NCBI GenBank assembly: GCA_003566935.1
Contig: PXBM01000240.1
Coordinates: forward strand, 1 to 10,616
Length of the DNA stretch: 10,616 nucleotides
Direction: 5' to 3'
Source of the DNA: Syntrophomonadaceae bacterium
GTDB taxonomy: Bacteria; Bacillota; Dethiobacteria; DTU022
Within the stretch, counting starts at the first letter, position 1, and each line of letters opens with the position of its first letter. This document shows, piece by piece, positions 1-5,894 of this stretch. The notes below the pieces were generated by a model, which was given only the letters and a program-made list of their open reading frames with translations, made no database searches and was not told the DNA's origin. The position numbers were made by a program, and so were the translations under genes.

Positions 1-1044
1 AAATACTTAAGCTACCACGACTCCCTTACCGGACTTTACAACCGCGCTTACCTGGAAGAGGAAATGAGCAGGGTTGATGAAGATGAAAAGCTGCCAATCA
101 GCATTATTATGATCGACTTTAACGGTTTGAAAATGATTAACGATACCTACGGTCATAATGTCGGGGATGAGATGCTGGTCAGTGGCGCAAACCTGCTGAG
201 GCGGGTTTGTCGTGACAATGATATACTGGCCCGCTGGGGAGGAGATGAATTTGTTGTTTTGCTACCCCTTACTTCTGAAAAAGATGCAGACGCTATCAGT
301 GAAAGAATAATTAATGAGTGCCGCAGCACTTATGATGATGCGCTACCCATTTCCATGTCTGTGGGGGCAGCTACAAAAGTTAAACCGGACCGGGACCTTG
401 AAGAATGCCTCAAAGAAGCTGAAAATCGGATGTATACTCACAAATTAAGTGAAAGCAGCAGTGCCATGAATGCAACTATTAACGCGCTCCTGAAAACCCT
501 TTCTGATTGCAGCCATGAAACCAGTGAACATGCCATGCGCATAAAGAACCTGTCCCTGCTTGCTGCTGATAGGCTTGATATGCCGGATACCGAAATTGAG
601 AGGCTGGTCCTGCTGTCTACCTTGCACGATATCGGCATGATTAATGTGCCGGAAGGAATATTTGTTAAAAACGAAACCCTGACGGAAAAAGACTGGGCAG
701 TTATTAGAAAGCACCCGGAAACGGGTTACAGGATTGCCAGTACCACAAAAGCGTTTTCCAGTATAGCCAAGGAAATATTATATCATCATGAAAATTGGGA
801 TGGGAGCGGTTATCCCGAGGGGTTAAAAGGAAGTGAAATTCCATTTTTGGCCAGAATCATCAAGATTGCTGATGCAATTGAAGTTATGAGCAGCGGCAGG
901 CCGTATAAAAAAGCGATGACACAGGAGCAGATTATCGATGAAATCAAGGGCTGCTCAGGCAGACAGTTCGATCCAAAACTGGTCCCGATATTTGTGGAGT
1001 TGCTGGAAAAAGAAAGCTTGATCGAAGATATTTTCAGCCAATAA
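1..1044 (+). CDS. GGDEF / HD-GYP cyclic-di-GMP turnover protein (5' end outside window)
   Basis: This is a cytoplasmic or sensor-linked protein carrying a diguanylate cyclase (GGDEF) domain followed by an HD-GYP phosphodiesterase domain. The reading frame is open from base 1, and the residues before the first ATG (64) already match the start of a GGDEF domain (HDSLTGLYNRAYLEE). The gene therefore begins upstream, and the ATG at 64 is internal. The GGDEF signature (RWGGDEF) is at 232-252. An RxxD inhibitory-site motif lies exactly five residues before it (211-222). The HD-GYP half has the HD pair at 625-630, the HHE motif at 784-792 and GYP at 808-816, all intact, so both activities look possible. 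The C-terminus after the HD-GYP domain is short. Any sensory domain (PAS, GAF, membrane) would be upstream and cannot be seen. Family assignment is firm; which activity dominates in the cell is not shown by the sequence. Confidence 0.95.
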   Translation, partial: KYLSYHDSLTGLYNRAYLEEEMSRVDEDEKLPISIIMIDFNGLKMINDTYGHNVGDEMLVSGANLLRRVCRDNDILARWGGDEFVVLLPLTSEKDADAISERIINECRSTYDDALPISMSVGAATKVKPDRDLEECLKEAENRMYTHKLSESSSAMNATINALLKTLSDCSHETSEHAMRIKNLSLLAADRLDMPDTEIERLVLLSTLHDIGMINVPEGIFVKNETLTEKDWAVIRKHPETGYRIASTTKAFSSIAKEILYHHENWDGSGYPEGLKGSEIPFLARIIKIADAIEVMSSGRPYKKAMTQEQIIDEIKGCSGRQFDPKLVPIFVELLEKESLIEDIFSQ

Positions 1045-1071
1045 GAACTGATAAACACTGGATTGTTAAGT

Positions 1072-1102
1072 ATGCCCGGGATAGTAACCCCGGGTATTAT
1101 TC
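1072..1102 (+). terminator. Probable intrinsic terminator after the GGDEF/HD-GYP gene
   Basis: A 9-bp stem (ATGCCCGGG at 1072-1080 with CCCGGGTAT at 1089-1097, one G-U wobble) encloses an 8-nt loop. The following bases (TATTCT) are only moderately T-rich, so termination may be partial. It lies between the stop at 1044 and the next gene at 1138, as expected for the end of the first transcription unit. Confidence 0.5.
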
Positions 1103-1137
1103 TAATAAATATTTTGGATTGAAACGGGGGTTAAATA

Positions 1138-2598
1138 ATGGGCCATATGAAAACTATTCTACAACAGGGCAAGGTCAAACAGGCTGTTATTGATAAGTTT
1201 GTCGATAAAGCAACCGGTATAGTAGGGGCAGACAATATTTCCTCCGGAGAAATAGATCTTCTATCAACCTGCCGTGATTATTGGCCGGTCAGCAGCATCT
1301 GGATGCTGGAAGGATCAGTTCCTGCCCTGCCCCAGCTGGTGGTTTGGCCGCAGTCTACAGAAGAAGTATCCCAGATTTTAGCCCTGGCCAACGAGAAAAA
1401 AATACCTGTCGTTCCCTATGGTGAGGGCTCAGGTGCCCTTGGCGGCGCAGTGCCGCTGCAGGGGGGTATTATGCTTGATTTAAAGAAAATGAACCGGGTC
1501 CGCAAGCTGGACGCCTTAAACCAGCTAATTACTGTCGAGTGCGGCATGAATGGCGCCCTCTATGAAGAATACTTGAATCGAGGCGGTTATACCGGCGGCC
1601 ATTTTCCGCAATCCCTGCGCTGCTCTACCGTCGGCGGCTGGCTGGCCTGCCGGGCTGCCGGGCAGTTTTCCACCCGCTACGGTAAAATTGAAGATATCGT
1701 TGTATCCCTGGAAGCAGTGCTGGCCAACGGCACTATTTTCAGAGGGCGCAGTGTGCCCCGGGCTGCAACAGGCCCGAGAGCCGATCTTCTAATGGTTGGC
1801 TCCGAAGGTGTTTTAGGTGTAATTACCGCTGCTGACCTGTGCATCTGGCCCCTGCCCGAAAAGCGCCACTATGCCACATATACCTTCGACAACCTGGCTG
1901 ACGGTCTGGAAGCTATCCGCAAATTTATCAGGGCGGGAACCCGCCCAGCGGTGGTCCGGCTTTACGATGCCCAGGAAACAGGCAATCATTTTCCCGAGCT
2001 GGGAGATGAGCGTCCGGGATTGATCCTGCTTTTTGAAGGAGCCGAGCCTATCGTAAAGGCGGAGGCAGGCGTGGTTAATCAAATAGTTTCCGGCCATTGC
2101 GCTGTTGATGCCGGACCGGACTTCGTTGAACACTGGCTGGAAACAAGGTTCAATGTCAGTGCCGCTTCCAGGCTGCTGCAGAAAGATGCTGTCCTCGATA
2201 CCATCGAAGTAACAACTAACTGGCACAATGCTTATGTAGTTTACCAGGCCATGCAAAAGGCCTTGCTGGGTGTAGAAGGAACGATGATGGCTTCGGGTCA
2301 CTGGTCGCATGTCTACCCGGAGGGTGCGGCCCTCTACATGACGGTGGTCGGCTTTCCCGGTGAGGACAAGGTAGGCTACTATAAAAAGATATGGCGGGTA
2401 GCAATGGAAGCCTGCCTTGCAGAAGGTGCCGCCATATCCCACCACCACGGAATTGGCCTGCACCGCGGAGCCTGGATGGAGCAGGAGCACGGACAGGGGC
2501 TGGAAGTGTTAAAAAAGGTTAAGGCAGCCCTGGACCCAAACGGGATCATGAATCCCGGTAAACTGGGTTTGGAGGAGGTGCAGCAATGGGAAAAGTAA
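1138..2598 (+). CDS. FAD-binding oxidase/dehydrogenase, GlcD / alkyl-DHAP synthase-like
   Basis: This is a flavoprotein of the FAD_binding_4 (PCMH) superfamily, 486 aa. The FAD pyrophosphate-binding loop is PYGEGSGALGG (about residues 93-103). A second FAD-contact region runs from GHFPQS (from about 154) through STVGGW (163-168) to YGKIED (181-186), then MVGSEGVLGVIT. The C-terminal half has RLYD (R274), SHVYPEGAALY and HHHGIG (435-440), and ends in LDPNGIMNPGKL. The STVGG...YGKIED stretch, RLxD and HHHG.G recall alkyl-dihydroxyacetonephosphate synthase. The overall class also includes glycolate, D-lactate and other 2-hydroxyacid dehydrogenases. Translation probably starts at ATG 1138, with GGGGG seven bases upstream; ATG 1147 is an alternative. 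The next gene overlaps its end and encodes a CCG Fe-S protein, the usual electron-accepting partner of GlcD-type dehydrogenases. This favours an oxidising role over ether-lipid synthesis. The substrate cannot be told from sequence. No convincing promoter was found in 1098-1137. Confidence 0.9.
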   Translation: MGHMKTILQQGKVKQAVIDKFVDKATGIVGADNISSGEIDLLSTCRDYWPVSSIWMLEGSVPALPQLVVWPQSTEEVSQILALANEKKIPVVPYGEGSGALGGAVPLQGGIMLDLKKMNRVRKLDALNQLITVECGMNGALYEEYLNRGGYTGGHFPQSLRCSTVGGWLACRAAGQFSTRYGKIEDIVVSLEAVLANGTIFRGRSVPRAATGPRADLLMVGSEGVLGVITAADLCIWPLPEKRHYATYTFDNLADGLEAIRKFIRAGTRPAVVRLYDAQETGNHFPELGDERPGLILLFEGAEPIVKAEAGVVNQIVSGHCAVDAGPDFVEHWLETRFNVSAASRLLQKDAVLDTIEVTTNWHNAYVVYQAMQKALLGVEGTMMASGHWSHVYPEGAALYMTVVGFPGEDKVGYYKKIWRVAMEACLAEGAAISHHHGIGLHRGAWMEQEHGQGLEVLKKVKAALDPNGIMNPGKLGLEEVQQWEK

Positions 2599-3665
2599 AT
2601 ATGGAAGAACTGCTCAATTGTGCACTTTGTCCCAACATCTGCCGCTGCGAATGCCCGGTGCTGCAGGCAACCGGTCGCGAAGCGGTCGCCCCGGCTGGCA
2701 AGGCCAGGCTGGCAGCCATGCTGCAGAAAGAGCAGCTTGGCTGGGACGAAGAAGTATTGGATGCTGTTTCTCACTGCCTGAGCTGTCGAGGATGTACCAT
2801 TCACTGTCCCTTTGCCGAACTGTCTCTCTGCGATGAATTATTAAACACCCGCCTTGTCGCAAAGGCAAGCGGGGCCAGGCTGCTGCAGGTAGAACCATAC
2901 CTGGCCAACCTGAGAAACTATGGCAGCCCTTACGGGCAAAAAAGTGAAACTGCTGCCTGCGGTGAAAAAGGGGCAGAGATTCTTTACTATGCAGGCTGCA
3001 CTTCGCTGGCCAACAATCCTGCCTCTATTGAAGCGGCCAGGTCGCTATTCAACAAAGCCGGCCTCTCTTACCAGATGATTGAAGAAGATTGCTGCGGTTA
3101 CCCGGCCGAAATATGGGGCGACGAAGAGCTGGCCCGCCAGCTGGCAGCGGAAAACCTGCGCAAAATGAAAGAAAGCGGAGCTTCCACCATGGTTACCGGT
3201 TGTCCCGAATGCTGGTTAACTTTTACCGGACACTACCCGGAATGGGGTTTAGAACTGCCACTTGAAATAATTGATGCCTCTACTTATTTCTTAAGCCTGC
3301 TTGAAGAAGGGCACCTGAAACCGGGCCAGGCTGATATGAAAGAAGTCAGCTACCATGACCCCTGCATCTGGGCAAGGGCTGCCCAAAAAACAGCAGAACC
3401 CCGGGAAATAATAGGCAGAATCCCCGGCCTCGAATTGCTTGAGGCGAATTCTTGCGGCGAGAAAACACGCTGCTGCGGTGGAGGAGCTATGTTCCAGCTA
3501 TCTTACCCCGATACAGCCGCTGCCATTGCCCGGCGCAGGCTGGGCGAGTTTGCAGAAAATACAGCTATTGTTACAGCCTGCCCCTTCTGCCGCGAAGGCC
3601 TGCTCCAGGAAAACAGGCAGGTCCTGGAACTGGTCGAACTGCTCGACCGCACCTGCCAAAAATAA
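2586..3665 (+). CDS. CCG-domain (Fe-S)-binding oxidoreductase subunit, GlpC/GlcF-like
   Basis: This is an electron-transfer protein of 359 aa that probably accepts electrons from the flavoprotein encoded just upstream. The N-terminus has two [4Fe-4S] motifs. The first is slightly unusual, C12-x2-C15-x3-C19-x3-C23-P; the second is the classic C64-x2-C67-x2-C70-x3-C74-P. Two CCG (cysteine-rich, HdrB/GlpC-type) domains follow. One has C138, CCGYP at 169-173 and CPEC at 206-209. The other has DPC (C260), CCGGG at 296-300 and CPFC at 332-335. The start ATG 2586 lies inside the end of the preceding gene (13-nt overlap) and has a strong GGAGGAGGTG five bases upstream, so translation is probably coupled. 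ATG 2601 is a less likely alternative. No membrane segment is evident. In GlcF, GlpC and LutA such proteins hand electrons to quinones or other carriers; the acceptor here is unknown. Confidence 0.92.
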   Translation: MGKVNMEELLNCALCPNICRCECPVLQATGREAVAPAGKARLAAMLQKEQLGWDEEVLDAVSHCLSCRGCTIHCPFAELSLCDELLNTRLVAKASGARLLQVEPYLANLRNYGSPYGQKSETAACGEKGAEILYYAGCTSLANNPASIEAARSLFNKAGLSYQMIEEDCCGYPAEIWGDEELARQLAAENLRKMKESGASTMVTGCPECWLTFTGHYPEWGLELPLEIIDASTYFLSLLEEGHLKPGQADMKEVSYHDPCIWARAAQKTAEPREIIGRIPGLELLEANSCGEKTRCCGGGAMFQLSYPDTAAAIARRRLGEFAENTAIVTACPFCREGLLQENRQVLELVELLDRTCQK

Positions 3666-3683
3666 GATGAAAAGGTGTCAGAG

Positions 3684-3720
3684 ATAAGTTCAACTTATTA
3701 GACGGTTATGGACGGTTACG
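3684..3720. repeat. Short palindrome followed by a tandem decamer
   Basis: A perfect 7-bp inverted repeat with a one-base centre (ATAAGTT, C, AACTTAT; 3684-3698) is followed two bases later by two copies of GACGGTTAYG in tandem (3701-3710 and 3711-3720). The arms are too close together for a stable RNA hairpin, so a protein-binding site is likelier than a terminator. It sits 13 bases upstream of the tRNA-Gly promoter. No regulator can be named. Confidence 0.45.
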
Positions 3721-3732
3721 CTAATAAAGTGC

Positions 3733-3761
3733 TTGCATTGTAAGCGCAAAAAGTTTATATT
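3733..3761 (+). promoter_or_regulatory. Putative promoter for tRNA-Gly
   Basis: A TTGCAT -35-like hexamer (3733-3738), a 17-bp spacer and TATATT (3756-3761, five of six consensus bases) fit a vegetative sigma-A promoter. Transcription would start near 3768, about 45 bases before the mature tRNA. The -35 is weak, matching only TTG. Confidence 0.5.
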
Positions 3762-3814
3762 AGTGTATAGGAAAAACAGGGCAAATAGGTCCTGTTATAG
3801 CTTCTTTTTCTTAA

Positions 3815-3888
3815 GCGGGTGTAGCTCAATGGTAGAGCCCCAGCCTTCCAAGCTGGATACGTGGGTTCGATTCCCATCACCCGCTCCA
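3815..3888 (+). tRNA. tRNA-Gly (anticodon UCC), CCA encoded
   Basis: A complete cloverleaf can be folded by eye. The acceptor stem is GCGGGTG with CACCCGC (3815-3821 / 3878-3884), with discriminator T and an encoded CCA (3886-3888). The D stem is GCTC/GAGC (3824-3827 / 3835-3838). The anticodon stem is CCAGC/GCTGG (3840-3844 / 3852-3856), with loop CTTCCAA and anticodon TCC at 3847-3849. The T stem is GTGGG/CCCAT, with one G-U pair, around TTCGATT. It should read GGA (and GGG) codons. It stands alone, with no adjacent tRNA gene. No second copy of its 3' end was seen in the window, so there is no sign of an integrated element using it as an attachment site. Confidence 0.97.
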
Positions 3889-4160
3889 TTTATTTAAATG
3901 TACCTTTTTAATAACGAACAAAATGTAAATGAACAATATATTTTTATACCTTCCTGAGGTAATAATCGGGTGGGTATTTATTTTGCAGTAAGCAGTAAAA
4001 ACGGCGTGCTTACCATCAGGGACAGTGATATATTTTTCAACAAACTTTCCTGGCAATTTGATCTATAAAGCAAAGAATTCAAAAGAAATAAAGAGCATGA
4101 GTGAGAAATTATTATTTATTTCAAATTTATGCTTTAGCATTCATAATAATTGGTAAAAAC
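3889..4160. other. AT-rich intergenic stretch between tRNA-Gly and the hsp20 control region
   Basis: This stretch is clearly more AT-rich than the flanking genes. Its contents are a weak CATTT/AAATG stem with a downstream T run just after the tRNA, one possible 32-codon ORF (listed separately), and a small 12-bp palindrome (ATGCT, TT, AGCAT; 4129-4140). No known RNA family, riboswitch or conserved gene was recognised. It may be plain spacer, or may hold regulatory RNA that cannot be identified by eye. Confidence 0.6.
3970..4068 (+). CDS. Possible small ORF, 32 codons (doubtful)
   Basis: A GTG at 3970 opens a 32-codon frame ending in TAA at 4066-4068, with GAGGT nine bases upstream (3956-3960). 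The predicted peptide has no signal peptide, membrane segment or recognised motif. A piece reading KNGVLTI is faintly like the GVL motif of Hsp20 proteins, but is too short to argue that this is a gene remnant. The stretch is somewhat richer in GC than its AT-rich flanks, which is the only further hint of coding. It could equally be a chance ORF. Confidence 0.18.
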   Translation: MGIYFAVSSKNGVLTIRDSDIFFNKLSWQFDL

Positions 4161-4187
4161 AGCTATAATCAAGGCTTGATCACAGCT
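4161..4187. promoter_or_regulatory. 27-bp dyad overlapping the hsp20 -35 region, possible operator
   Basis: The sequence is symmetric about base 4174. Outer arms are AGCT (4161-4164 and 4184-4187) and inner arms are ATCAAG / CTTGAT (4168-4173 and 4175-4180). Eleven of thirteen position pairs are complementary. The right inner arm overlaps the proposed -35 (TTGATC, 4176-4181), so a bound protein would compete with RNA polymerase. The sequence is not CIRCE. It is not followed by a T run, so it is not a terminator. Confidence 0.4.
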
Positions 4188-4209
4188 AAATAAGCTTGCA
4201 TAATATAAT
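4176..4209 (+). promoter_or_regulatory. Putative hsp20 promoter
   Basis: The -35 candidate TTGATC (4176-4181) is 17 bp from CATAAT (4199-4204), a good sigma-A spacing. A perfect TATAAT overlaps slightly downstream (4204-4209), but would need a 22-bp spacer with the same -35. Either choice puts the start of transcription at or inside the CIRCE element, the usual arrangement for HrcA-repressed genes. Confidence 0.6.
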
Positions 4210-4235
4210 TAGCACTCGCGAAAGAGGAGTGCTAA
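4209..4235. promoter_or_regulatory. CIRCE element (HrcA operator), perfect consensus
   Basis: TTAGCACTC at 4209-4217, a 9-base spacer, and GAGTGCTAA at 4227-4235 match the consensus CIRCE inverted repeat at every position. CIRCE is bound by the repressor HrcA, which is released during heat shock when GroEL is occupied by unfolded protein. Here it sits directly downstream of the -10 and 30 bases before the hsp20 start codon, so it should control that gene. Confidence 0.96.
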
Positions 4236-4264
4236 AATTAACCTAAATATTGGGAGGGATAGCC

Positions 4265-4702
4265 ATGAGAGATTTGGTAAGAAGAAATTCCGGTGGTGAA
4301 CTTGATCGTATCCGTTCCGGTATTGATCAGGTTTTTGCCGACGCATTCTTCCGCAGCTGGCACACAGGTGCGCAGGGTGCTTTTCCCCAGGTAGATCTCT
4401 ATAATACAGAGGGATCCCTGGTGGCGTTGGTTAACCTGCCTGGAGTAGAGATTAACGATGTAGAAGTATCTACCAACAATGATACCCTGACCATCCAGGG
4501 TGAGGTAAAGCTGGAGCCGGGCGACGGTGAACTACTCTGGCAGGAACGGAACGGAGGCAAATTCTACCGCAGCTTTAAGCTTCCTGCACCGATTAAAGCT
4601 GATGGTGTCGAAGCCAGCTTTAAGGCCGGAGTTTTGCGGATTGAAATGCCTAAAGTCGATGAACTAAAGAGCCGTACCGTAAAAATAAAAGAAAGCTCAT
4701 AA
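4265..4702 (+). CDS. hsp20: Small heat-shock protein, Hsp20 / alpha-crystallin family
   Basis: This is an ATP-independent holdase chaperone that binds unfolding proteins in the cytoplasm and usually forms large oligomers. It has 145 aa from ATG 4265, which is preceded by GGGAGGG with a six-base spacer. An in-frame TTG at 4250 overlaps that ribosome binding site and is unlikely to be the start. A short N-terminal region (to about residue 38) precedes the alpha-crystallin domain, which begins near FPQVDLYNTEG and contains VNLPGVEINDVEV. It ends with the family motif FKAGVLRIEMPK (from residue 119). A short tail carrying VKIKES follows; this resembles the I-x-I oligomerisation motif of the family (here V-K-I). 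The gene is monocistronic, with its own promoter and CIRCE operator upstream and a strong terminator downstream, so HrcA-controlled heat induction is expected. Confidence 0.95.
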   Translation: MRDLVRRNSGGELDRIRSGIDQVFADAFFRSWHTGAQGAFPQVDLYNTEGSLVALVNLPGVEINDVEVSTNNDTLTIQGEVKLEPGDGELLWQERNGGKFYRSFKLPAPIKADGVEASFKAGVLRIEMPKVDELKSRTVKIKESS

Positions 4703-4763
4703 TTGAAAACAAAATTTTGGAATGGGTTGCTTTTTAAAGAGGGGGTTACCTTTCCATAATTTC

Positions 4764-4806
4764 AAAACCAGGCCGGATCATTGACCGGACCTGGTTTTCT
4801 TTATTT
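4764..4806 (+). terminator. Strong intrinsic terminator after hsp20
   Basis: AAAACCAGG (4764-4772) pairs with CCTGGTTTT (4790-4798). The stem is extended by CCGG/CCGG (4773-4776 / 4785-4788) with a single bulged A, around an 8-base loop. The 3' side runs into TTTTCTTTATTT. This is a textbook Rho-independent terminator, and its A-rich 5' side might let it work on the other strand too, though no convergent gene is present. Confidence 0.92.
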
Positions 4807-4868
4807 GTTTTAAGCAATTTTTTACGGTAATATGGTATTAGTTTTTTTATGTGGAAGGAAGTGACTTA

Positions 4869-5765
4869 ATGGATGCAGGGTTAATTGGCGCAGGAAAGAT
4901 GGGTCATGCCCTGGCCCTGAACATGCTTGATCACGGGCACCGGGTGGTTGTTTACAGCCGCAACCCGGAAAAGGCCGCAGCCTTCACTACCGAAGGGCTT
5001 GAGGGAACAGCAGACTTAAAAGAGTTCGTCAATAAGCTTCCGGACAAAAAAATTATCTGGTTAATGGTCCCTGCCGGAGAAACTGTTGATAAAATGCTTG
5101 AGCAGTTAATTCCTTTGTTAAGTAAAGGTGATATTATAATTGATGGCGGCAACTCCCACTACCGCGATTCTGTGCGCCGCTCGGAAATGCTCACTTCATA
5201 TGATCTGCACTATGTAGATGCCGGGATCAGCGGCGGCCCGACGGGTGCCCGCAGCGGAGCCTGTATGATGATTGGCGCTGAAGAAAAGATCTATAAACAC
5301 CTCGAACCGCTCTTTAAAGATCTTTGTGTCGAAGGGGGTTACCTCCATGTCGGCGAGAACGGTGCGGGGCACTATGTAAAGATGGTTCACAATGGCATCG
5401 AGTATGGGATGATGCAGGCCATAGCCGAAGGGTTTGCCCTGCTTGACAGCGGCCCTTATCAATTAAACTATGGTGATGTGGCTCGCCTGTGGAACAGCGG
5501 CTCAGTAATTCGCAGCTGGCTGATCGAGCTAACGGCAAACATGTTTACGGCCGACCCCACCCTGAAAACACTTAAAGGTGTTGCCGGTTCTTCGGGCACA
5601 GGTCTATGGACTGTAGAAGAAGCCCTGCTGCGCAAGGTACCGCTGCCTGTTATTACCCAGGCCCTTTATGCCCGTTATGATTCGGAGCAAAGTGATCCTT
5701 TTTCTGCTAAAATTATTGCCGGCCTGCGCCGTGAATTTGGCGGGCACGAAGAACCTGATCGGTAA
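4869..5765 (+). CDS. gnd: 6-phosphogluconate dehydrogenase (decarboxylating), short YqeC/GndA type
   Basis: This enzyme converts 6-phosphogluconate to ribulose-5-phosphate and CO2 with NAD(P)H production, in the oxidative pentose phosphate pathway. The protein has 298 aa from ATG 4869 (AGGAAG about seven bases upstream), the usual length of the short family; the long form is about 470 aa. A GTG at 4851 in the same frame overlaps the ribosome binding site and is less likely. The Rossmann motif GLIGAGKMG covers residues 4-12, and GGNSHYRDS binds substrate. The family signature DAGISGGPTGARSG starts at 117, and HYVKMVHNGIEY carries the expected catalytic K171 with H174, N175 and E178. The second beta strand ends VVVYSRN, with no acidic residue and with an Arg, which hints at NADP preference. 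The gene follows a terminator, so it needs its own promoter; only a weak candidate is seen (TTGTTT 4805, TAATAT 4828). No terminator follows, so read-through into zwf is possible. Confidence 0.94.
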   Translation: MDAGLIGAGKMGHALALNMLDHGHRVVVYSRNPEKAAAFTTEGLEGTADLKEFVNKLPDKKIIWLMVPAGETVDKMLEQLIPLLSKGDIIIDGGNSHYRDSVRRSEMLTSYDLHYVDAGISGGPTGARSGACMMIGAEEKIYKHLEPLFKDLCVEGGYLHVGENGAGHYVKMVHNGIEYGMMQAIAEGFALLDSGPYQLNYGDVARLWNSGSVIRSWLIELTANMFTADPTLKTLKGVAGSSGTGLWTVEEALLRKVPLPVITQALYARYDSEQSDPFSAKIIAGLRREFGGHEEPDR

Positions 5766-5819
5766 TATATATCTAAATGCCGGGCCTAAGAGCTCAGCGT
5801 GCGTGGTATCCTTAAGCAG

Positions 5820-5849
5820 TTAACAGCGAAAGTAACAGCAGATTATAAT
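5820..5849 (+). promoter_or_regulatory. Putative zwf promoter with repeated TAACAGC boxes
   Basis: TTAACA (5820-5825, five of six consensus bases), an 18-bp spacer and a perfect TATAAT (5844-5849) form a good sigma-A promoter 45 bases before the zwf start codon. The heptamer TAACAGC occurs twice, 12 bp apart (5821-5827 and 5833-5839), within the -35/spacer region. GGTTAC (5855-5860) follows the -10. These could bind a regulator, but none is identifiable. Confidence 0.55.
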
Positions 5850-5894
5850 TGAACGGTTACAGTTTAATTAAATATTTCGAAGGGGTTGTAGATA

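Noticed and set aside
1813..2490. Long minus-strand ORF (225 codons) inside the flavoprotein gene
   Set aside because: It is antisense to a gene with clear FAD-oxidase motifs, has no recognisable domain and no neighbours on that strand. It is a by-product of codon bias.
3815..3888. tRNA-Gly as an attachment site of an integrated element
   Set aside because: There is no repeated 3' tRNA segment, integrase or phage-like gene in the window.
3887..3909. Possible tRNA terminator: CATTT/AAATG stem with a following T run
   Set aside because: The stem is only five A/T-rich pairs and overlaps the encoded CCA end, so it is too weak to call a terminator.
5778..5820. Terminator between gnd and zwf
   Set aside because: Only short imperfect inverted repeats are present, and there is no T tract.
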